Source: Bacillota bacterium (GTDB taxonomy: Bacteria; Bacillota; Clostridia; Christensenellales; UMGS416). From it: a stretch of 7,480 nucleotides of DNA. The translations under genes and the position numbers were made by a program. The notes below the pieces were generated by a model. It was not told the DNA's origin. It saw nothing but the letters and a program-made list of their open reading frames with translations, and searched no databases. The DNA lies in contig JAEYYW010000184.1 of NCBI GenBank assembly GCA_023428265.1, positions 1 to 7,480 on the forward strand, written 5' to 3'. Below, piece after piece: positions 1 through 3,942 of the stretch; within the stretch, counting starts at the first letter, position 1; every line of letters begins with the position of its first letter.

Positions 1-1
1 A

Positions 2-967
2 TATGCCGGGCCGCTCAATCAGGATCTGGCCGATCGTGCACTTAGGGATTGGCGGGCGCTGCCCGATGAATGGAGCAGCCGGGATACATCGGAGGCGGCC
101 GCCCGCCGCATGGTGCTGCGCACGCTAGACGAGGAGTTTGCCGCCGCAAATGCCGGCATCCCGGCTGCGGAACCGCCAAAAAAGGCTTCTCCCGATGCGA
201 TCCTGCGCTTGACACCGCTGCTCGCGGCAACCCCGGCACCGTTTGTGCATGGGTATTGGGAGGGTTGGCGCGCGCTGCTGGCAGCATTTGACGGCGAGGC
301 GGCATGGCTGTGCGCGGTGATGGTGGCCTTTGGGGTGTCCGCACTGTTTTCCGGCGAGGGCGCGGCGACGATGGCGGCTTGCGTGCGCACCGCCCGCCAT
401 GGCCGTCAAGCGCTGGCGTTGGGCAAGAACACGGCGGCGGCGGCGTATGCCATTCTGTCCGCTGTGGTGTGCGTGGGCCTGCCGGTGGCAGCAAGCGCGG
501 CGTTGTTTGGGTTGCAGGGCGGCGAGCTGCCCGCGCAGTATGCCGGCACCCTGGACAACCCCATCGCCTATCCGCTCACGCTTGCGCAATATGCCGGCCT
601 GCGGGCCGCCATGGCGGTGATGGGAGCGCTGGCGCTGGCCGGCTGCACGGTGCTGCTCAGCGCGGCGCTGCCCTCGGTCACCACCCCAGCGGTGGCGGCG
701 TTGGCACTGTTTGCCGCGCCGATCCTGCTGGCGCAAATCAAGCTGGACAGCCCGGTGCTGGATTGCATTCTGCGCTATCTGCCCTCGCGGCTGCTGCTGG
801 CCCAGCCGCTCATGAAAACCATACAGGCGGTGCAACTGTGGCGCGGCGCGCTGTGGCAGCCGGCATGGTTATGCATTTTATGGGCGGCGCTGCTGCCTGC
901 AATGGGCCTGCTGGCCGTGCGGCAATGGCGCAAGGTGCGCCGGGAGGAACCGATTTCCCAGGACTGA
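2..967 (+). CDS. ABC-2-type transporter permease subunit, 5'-truncated by window edge
   Basis: The reading frame is open from base 2 to a TGA at 965-967, giving 321 visible residues, so the true start lies upstream of the window. The visible protein starts with about 95 hydrophilic residues (beginning YAGPLNQDLADRAL), probably the extracellular loop that follows a first helix outside the window. Five hydrophobic segments follow: near AAWLCAVMVAFGVSALF, YAILSAVVCVGLPVAASAAL, AAMAVMGALALAGCTVLL, AVAALALFAAPILLA and WLCILWAALLPAMGLLAV. After the first of these comes FSGEGAATMAACVRTARHGR then a GK. This matches the ABC-2 permease pattern in which a membrane-proximal Glu is followed by a T/S-R-x-G-R stretch and a G/A-K. 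By family knowledge such proteins pair with a cytoplasmic ATPase to move drugs, peptides or lipids; the substrate cannot be told here. The next gene begins 12 bp downstream, so they are co-transcribed. The annotation as permease is fairly firm; subfamily is open. Confidence 0.8.
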   Translation, partial: YAGPLNQDLADRALRDWRALPDEWSSRDTSEAAARRMVLRTLDEEFAAANAGIPAAEPPKKASPDAILRLTPLLAATPAPFVHGYWEGWRALLAAFDGEAAWLCAVMVAFGVSALFSGEGAATMAACVRTARHGRQALALGKNTAAAAYAILSAVVCVGLPVAASAALFGLQGGELPAQYAGTLDNPIAYPLTLAQYAGLRAAMAVMGALALAGCTVLLSAALPSVTTPAVAALALFAAPILLAQIKLDSPVLDCILRYLPSRLLLAQPLMKTIQAVQLWRGALWQPAWLCILWAALLPAMGLLAVRQWRKVRREEPISQD

Positions 968-968
968 C

Positions 969-974
969 AGGAGG
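969..974 (+). promoter_or_regulatory. Ribosome binding site AGGAGG of the exported Ig-like gene
   Basis: A perfect AGGAGG ends 5 nt before the ATG at 980 and sits in the 12-bp gap after the permease stop codon. It fixes the start of the downstream gene and supports translation from one polycistronic mRNA. Confidence 0.85.
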
Positions 975-979
975 ATAAA

Positions 980-1972
980 ATGAAGAAGCTGATCGCTGTT
1001 TTGCTGGCGGCGCTGTTTGCCGTCACCCTTTCCACACCGGCCATGGCCGCGCCGCCACCCATGCAAATACGGCTTGTTGTGGCCGGTTATGCATTGGAGG
1101 GCGAAGCTCTCACCCCCGGTGCTGCCGCCAAACTGCTCGTGACGCTGCGAAACACCCATGACAAATCCTATGTGCGCAACATCACCGTTGCGGCAGCCAG
1201 TGCCGACGGCGCGCTGCTGTGCCAGGGCCGGAACCAATGGTATCTGCCACGGCTGGACGCCGGCAAAAGCACCGGGGTTTCCATTGCTCTCAAAGCGGCA
1301 GAGAACGCTGCCGCCGGTGGGCACACCCTGACGCTGGACATCCGCTATGAAGACGCCAAGGGCACCGAAGGAACCATGAGCGCCACAGTGCCTGTGGAGG
1401 TGCGGGAGGTCACAACCCCGTCGGAGCAGCCCCGGCTGAAGGTGGACGCGCCGACCTCGCTTGCGGTGGACGCCGCAGACCCGGTGGCGGTCAAGCTCGC
1501 CGCGCACAATCTGGGGAAGGGCACACTCTATAACCTGAGCGCCACAGCCGCCGGAAAAGGGCTCAGGCTGGTGCGCGATGCTTATGCCGGCAATCTGGAC
1601 AGCGGCAAGAGTGCAGAAATTGAGCTCACGCTGGCTTTTGACAAGAGCATCGCCGAGGCGGTGAAGCAGTCCGACGCCTGGAAGACCGCGCTGCCCGGAG
1701 ACCCTGCGCCGGTGCTGGATGTGCCCGCTGAAGTCATATTGACTTATGAGGATGCCGACGGCAATGCCTATACGCAAAAAATAGACTTTGCTGCCCGGGC
1801 CAGCATCCCAAGGCCTCAGGAGCCTTCGTTCACCGCGCCCCAAACGCAGCAAAACGGCACAGCCGCGCGCCAGGACCCCACCGGCTGGGTGGTGGCAGGC
1901 ATTGCGATCATCTTGGCGATGGTGGCAGTGGCGCTGTCGCTTTGGGCCCGCCGCAAGAGGGCCGCAAGATGA
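980..1972 (+). CDS. Exported Ig-like (NEW3/CARDB-type) protein with C-terminal membrane anchor
   Basis: A 330-aa protein. Residues 1-23 form a clear signal peptide (MKKLIAVLLAALFAVTL, then an AMA-A cleavage-type site). About residues 28-142 and 152-270 form two beta-rich domains with features of the NEW3/CARDB/COG1361 group: a gap after 'L.V.LRNTH', 'YVRNITV', and later 'AAHNLGKGTLYNLSATA' followed by 'AGNLDSGKSAEIELTL'. Each has the pattern of an unstructured-N-x-G loop, then a 'G.L..G' turn, then paired strands. A Gln/Pro-rich linker (about 274-300) leads to one transmembrane helix (about 303-321, GWVVAGIAIILAMVAVALSL) and the basic tail WARRKRAAR, so the Ig domains lie outside the cell. 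Gene order suggests an accessory or substrate-binding part of the neighbouring transporter; that role is inference. Start is fixed by AGGAGG 5 nt upstream. The stop codon overlaps the next start. No enzymatic motif is visible. Confidence 0.75.
   Translation: MKKLIAVLLAALFAVTLSTPAMAAPPPMQIRLVVAGYALEGEALTPGAAAKLLVTLRNTHDKSYVRNITVAAASADGALLCQGRNQWYLPRLDAGKSTGVSIALKAAENAAAGGHTLTLDIRYEDAKGTEGTMSATVPVEVREVTTPSEQPRLKVDAPTSLAVDAADPVAVKLAAHNLGKGTLYNLSATAAGKGLRLVRDAYAGNLDSGKSAEIELTLAFDKSIAEAVKQSDAWKTALPGDPAPVLDVPAEVILTYEDADGNAYTQKIDFAARASIPRPQEPSFTAPQTQQNGTAARQDPTGWVVAGIAIILAMVAVALSLWARRKRAAR
1956..1961 (+). promoter_or_regulatory. Ribosome binding site AGAGGG inside the end of the preceding gene
   Basis: AGAGGG lies 7 nt before the ATG at 1969 and within the last codons of the Ig-like gene. 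It decides the start in favour of ATG 1969 over an in-frame TTG at 1942 that has no such site, and it fits translational coupling through the ATGA overlap (1969-1972). Confidence 0.7.
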
Positions 1973-2994
1973 AAGGGTTGCATCCATTGGCCGCTGCGGC
2001 TCTTGCCGCATTCGCTTTGTGCACGACAATAGCCCTCGCGGCAGACCTGGGTCATCGGGACGCCGCAGCAGAGTTTGCCGCCGATGGCATGCCGGTGCTG
2101 CAAGTGTATGCGTCCGGCAGCGCCGGGGCTCCGGTGCTGGATGAAAAGAGCCCGTCTGCATTCCGATCAATCAACGGCGTGCGCGCGGCGATTGCAATCA
2201 CGGAGCAGCAGGCCATGCTTTCCGGCCTGGACTATGCGCTGCCCGTGACGATCTATGCTGCCGATGAGCGCAGCCTCCCGGAGTTGCGCATGCCGCTGCA
2301 GCAAGGGGTGCTGCCCGGCAGCGCCTGGCGCCCGCAGGCGCTGGCAGGCAGTGCGCTGGCGATCAAGCTGGCCGACGCCGCCCATCGCATCGGCCTTTCA
2401 CTGCCAGGCACGGTGAGGTTGACCGTGGAGGGAGGCGGCTCGCTGGATGTGCAGATCAGTGGCGCGGCGCAGGCTGCGGGCAACGCCCGTGATCATGGCC
2501 TGTGGCTGGATGCATCGATCCTGCGCTCACTGCTGCCGGAAGCACGCCCTGATAGCCCGCTTCCCATCACAAGGGTGGAGGTGGAGGCCCGCTCGGTGCT
2601 GGCGGCAAATGAAGTGGCACAGGTGCTGCGGACAAAGGGCTACTTGGTAGAAAACCCAACCCTTGCTCCTGCGCGCACGCTGGAGGAAAGCGCGGCCATG
2701 CGCAGGCAGTGGGGCATCCTGGCTGCCTTGGCTCTGGCTTGCGCGGCAGTGGCGCTATGGCGCAGGCGGCCCGCCCGGCTCATACCCGCTGCGGTTTCCG
2801 CGCTGTGTGCAGCTGCCGTGGGCGTGGCGCTCGCTGCGGTGCTGATGCAGACTGCGACATTGCTGGACATGCAGTTTTTCCTTTCAACCGACGCCCGCTA
2901 CTTGCTCAACGCACCCAGGTTGCTGGCCGTTGGCCTGCTAACTGCCGCATTGGCCTTGGGCAGCACAGCGGCAACATGGACAAAGGCAAGGTAG
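1969..2994 (+). CDS. Four-helix membrane protein, FtsX/MacB-like permease candidate
   Basis: A 341-aa protein starting at the ATG of an ATGA overlap with the upstream stop. A hydrophobic N-terminal segment (about residues 5-25) is either an uncleaved helix or a signal peptide. About 220 extracellular residues follow, then three helices near 248-265, 270-293 and 315-335. This layout, one helix, a large outside domain and three helices, is that of FtsX/MacB-type permeases. Two further hints agree: the 'INGVRAAIAI' stretch near residues 68-77, and 'ITRVEVEARS' with 'VAQVLRTKGYLVEN' near 200-229, which resembles the end of MacB periplasmic domains ('L...GY'). The match is from architecture and short motifs only, so a simple uncharacterised membrane protein remains possible. 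Probably works with the ABC-2 permease and the Ig-like protein. A 9-bp tandem repeat overlaps its stop codon. Confidence 0.55.
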   Translation: MKGLHPLAAAALAAFALCTTIALAADLGHRDAAAEFAADGMPVLQVYASGSAGAPVLDEKSPSAFRSINGVRAAIAITEQQAMLSGLDYALPVTIYAADERSLPELRMPLQQGVLPGSAWRPQALAGSALAIKLADAAHRIGLSLPGTVRLTVEGGGSLDVQISGAAQAAGNARDHGLWLDASILRSLLPEARPDSPLPITRVEVEARSVLAANEVAQVLRTKGYLVENPTLAPARTLEESAAMRRQWGILAALALACAAVALWRRRPARLIPAAVSALCAAAVGVALAAVLMQTATLLDMQFFLSTDARYLLNAPRLLAVGLLTAALALGSTAATWTKAR

Positions 2995-3011
2995 GCAAGC
3001 TAGGCAAGGAA
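2985..3011 (+). repeat. Three tandem 9-bp units across the stop codon of the FtsX-like gene
   Basis: The units GGCAAGGTA (2985-2993), GGCAAGCTA (2994-3002) and GGCAAGGAA (3003-3011) follow each other directly. The TAG stop (2992-2994) is formed at the junction of units 1 and 2. A 9-bp unit keeps the frame, so copy-number change would not shift the frame. Confidence 0.7.
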
Positions 3012-3065
3012 ATCATCCTTCCCATAACACTTGAAACTGCAAATTCTCACATTCGGGCATAGCTC

Positions 3066-3075
3066 AAAAATTTTT
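3066..3075. promoter_or_regulatory. A5T5 tract upstream of the XRE promoter
   Basis: AAAAATTTTT stands out in a GC-rich region, 23 bp upstream of the -35 box. It could be an intrinsic bend or a distal UP-like element. Only its position and base composition support this. Confidence 0.35.
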
Positions 3076-3086
3076 CACGCCTGCTA

Positions 3087-3104
3087 TGGAAAGCTTGCTT
3101 GACA
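3087..3104. promoter_or_regulatory. Putative operator 1, overlapping the -35 box
   Basis: The 18-bp sequence TGGAAAGCTTGCTTGACA has six of nine symmetric pairs complementary (TG..AAGC / GCTT..CA). It matches the downstream site 3130-3147 in its TG, AAAGCT, GCTT and terminal C-A positions. Its last six bases are the TTGACA box itself, so a bound repressor would hide the -35. Binding by the XRE protein encoded just downstream is inferred. Confidence 0.5.
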
Positions 3105-3127
3105 TTTGCATTACGCCGTGCTACTCT
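3099..3127 (+). promoter_or_regulatory. Sigma-A-type promoter with extended -10 for the XRE cassette
   Basis: A perfect TTGACA (-35, 3099-3104) is followed after exactly 17 bp by TACTCT (3122-3127), a weak -10 helped by a TG-n extension (TGC, 3119-3121). The transcription start would be near 3134, about 35 nt before the GTG start codon. It is the only strong consensus promoter I found in the window. Confidence 0.75.
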
Positions 3128-3129
3128 TA

Positions 3130-3147
3130 TGTAAAGCTAGCTTTCCA
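3130..3147. promoter_or_regulatory. Putative operator 2, near-perfect 18-bp palindrome at the transcription start
   Basis: TGTAAAGCTAGCTTTCCA has eight of nine symmetric base pairs complementary, with a perfect 12-bp core AAAGCTAGCTTT (3133-3144). It lies just after the -10 box and over the expected start point. Its centre is 43 bp, about four helical turns, from that of operator 1. A dimeric XRE repressor bound at both would clamp the promoter. Confidence 0.6.
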
Positions 3148-3155
3148 TCAACAAG

Positions 3156-3161
3156 AGGAGG
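3156..3161 (+). promoter_or_regulatory. Ribosome binding site AGGAGG that selects the GTG start
   Basis: AGGAGG ends 7 nt before GTG 3169, an ideal distance, but only 1 nt before an in-frame ATG (3163-3165) that is followed at once by TAA (3166-3168). The spacing therefore favours the GTG as the true start. Confidence 0.8.
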
Positions 3162-3168
3162 GATGTAA

Positions 3169-3387
3169 GTGCGCAATCGGCTGGAAGAAATTCGAAAGCA
3201 ACGAAACATCACGCAAGAAGATCTGGCAAACGTTTTGGAAGTGTCCCGCCAAACGATCGGGTCTTTGGAAAATGGGCGGTATAACCCTTCAATCATCCTG
3301 GCTTTCAAGATTGCACGATATTTCGAAATGGCCATTGAAGAGATTTTTATATATGAGGAGGAAACCGATAATGGGCAAGCAAATTAA
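3169..3387 (+). CDS. Compact XRE-family HTH transcriptional regulator
   Basis: A 72-aa protein that is almost only a Cro/C1-type helix-turn-helix (about residues 4-60). It starts MRNRLEEIRKQRNITQEDLA, the usual opening of the small YozG-like regulators of Gram-positives. The turn region reads TQEDLANVLEVSRQTIGSLE followed by NGRYNPS, with the recognition helix at SRQTIGSLE. It ends with a short acidic tail (IYEEETDNGQAN). Such proteins bind palindromes as dimers and have no sensor domain of their own. Start is GTG 3169 (valine codon read as Met). The last 17 bases overlap the next gene, and that gene's ribosome binding site lies inside this one, so the two are translationally coupled. Two palindrome-like sites around its own promoter suggest autorepression. 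The gene is AT-richer than its neighbours: 25 of 60 bases G+C in 3181-3240 against roughly two-thirds in the upstream operon. Confidence 0.9.
   Translation: MRNRLEEIRKQRNITQEDLANVLEVSRQTIGSLENGRYNPSIILAFKIARYFEMAIEEIFIYEEETDNGQAN
3356..3361 (+). promoter_or_regulatory. Ribosome binding site AGGAGG of the DUF2178-like gene
   Basis: AGGAGG ends 9 nt before ATG 3371 and lies within the XRE gene. It sets the start of the membrane protein at 3371 and rules out an open extension of the same frame back to 3086. Confidence 0.8.
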
Positions 3388-3796
3388 GTCCTATGTTTTC
3401 TATGTGGGTGTTGCCGCATTCGCCATTGGTCTGTTGCTCAAGTCTTTCTTTCCGGAAGCAAACGGGGCAATGCAATCGCTTTCGTTTGTGCTGATCGGGT
3501 TCGGCTCGGGCATCATCGGCGTGGGCATTGCCAGCCTTTGGAGGCAGCGGACCCTAAAGGATCACCCCGAAAAGGTAAAGCAGATGGAAATTGACGAGAA
3601 GGATGAGCGGAATGTTCGCCTGCGTGAAAAAGCCGGATATGCCACATGGTATGTCACGATGTTTGTGCTGGCCGCTCTTTCCATGGCCTTTGTTGTGATG
3701 GACCTGGCAATCGCATGCTGGCTGACTTTGGGGGCATTGTTTGTCCACATAATAAGTTTCTTTGTCTGCATCGGCAGATATAACAAAAAGATGTAA
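3371..3796 (+). CDS. Small four-helix membrane protein, DUF2178-like, XRE partner
   Basis: A 141-aa protein with hydrophobic segments near residues 7-24, 37-56 (glycine-rich, GFGSGIIGVG), 90-109 and 113-135. Between helices 2 and 3 is a charged cytoplasmic stretch, 'EIDEKDERNVRLREKAGYAT' (about 73-92). This D-E-R-x-x-x-x-x-x-K-A-G pattern before a helix is typical of the DUF2178/DUF3796-type proteins commonly found next to small XRE regulators. I place it there by motif and context, not by a database search. Its function is unknown in the family; one idea is that it senses a membrane signal and controls the regulator's activity, but nothing here proves it. Start ATG 3371 is set by AGGAGG 9 nt upstream; it overlaps the XRE gene by 17 bp. 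The cassette ends at the hairpin 3820-3852. Confidence 0.75.
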   Translation: MGKQIKSYVFYVGVAAFAIGLLLKSFFPEANGAMQSLSFVLIGFGSGIIGVGIASLWRQRTLKDHPEKVKQMEIDEKDERNVRLREKAGYATWYVTMFVLAALSMAFVVMDLAIACWLTLGALFVHIISFFVCIGRYNKKM

Positions 3797-3819
3797 CCGA
3801 AAAGAACCTTTCCCTAAAA

Positions 3820-3852
3820 CAAGTGCGCCTCCGGTGCCTGGAGGCGCACTTG
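3820..3852. terminator. Strong hairpin between convergent genes, likely bidirectional terminator
   Basis: Perfect 13-bp inverted repeat: CAAGTGCGCCTCC (3820-3832) and its complement (3840-3852) with a 7-nt loop. Pairing extends through one mismatch to AAA (3816-3818) and TTT (3854-3856). On the minus strand the stem is followed by TTTT (3819-3816), a typical though short U-run for the large gene; on the plus strand only a broken T-run follows. It lies 23 bp after the DUF2178-like stop and about 90 bp from the stop of the opposite gene. Confidence 0.8.
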
Positions 3853-3942
3853 CTTTGCTCTCGGAAGTGTTTTCGTCAGCTTGGCCGGGTCACAACGGCC
3901 GCTTTGGGTTCTCCGTTGCCCAGCTCGCCAGCGTTGTGTTGG

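Noticed and set aside
125..835. A 236-codon minus-strand open frame opposite the permease gene
   Set aside because: Same reason: Arg/Gln/His-rich shadow of a GC-rich gene with no credible start signal.
1942..1968. TTG start nine codons upstream for the FtsX-like gene
   Set aside because: ATG 1969 has AGAGGG 7 nt upstream, forms an ATGA overlap and gives a better N-terminal hydrophobic segment.
878..2170. A 430-codon open frame on the minus strand opposite the Ig-like and FtsX-like genes
   Set aside because: It is antisense to two well-supported genes with signal peptides and ribosome binding sites; its translation is Arg/His/Gly-rich without a domain pattern, as expected from GC-rich coding DNA read backward.
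3006..3020. Weak hairpin AAGGA-5 nt-TCCTT after the FtsX-like gene as a terminator
   Set aside because: Only five base pairs, AT-rich, with no T-run after it; no convincing terminator for the first operon is visible.
2976..3062. A 28-codon frame (MDKGKVGKLGKEIILP...) across the end of the FtsX-like gene
   Set aside because: No ribosome binding site before the ATG, no recognisable product; probably chance openness of the 9-bp repeat.
3086..3370. A 95-residue upstream extension of the DUF2178-like protein from ATG 3086
   Set aside because: It would run through the promoter, the operators and the XRE gene in another frame; ATG 3371 has a perfect AGGAGG at 9 nt and starts at a natural first helix.
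3883..3900. GGCCG / CGGCC inverted repeat near the end of the large minus-strand gene
   Set aside because: Five-bp stem without a T-run on either strand; the 13-bp hairpin at 3820-3852 explains termination better.
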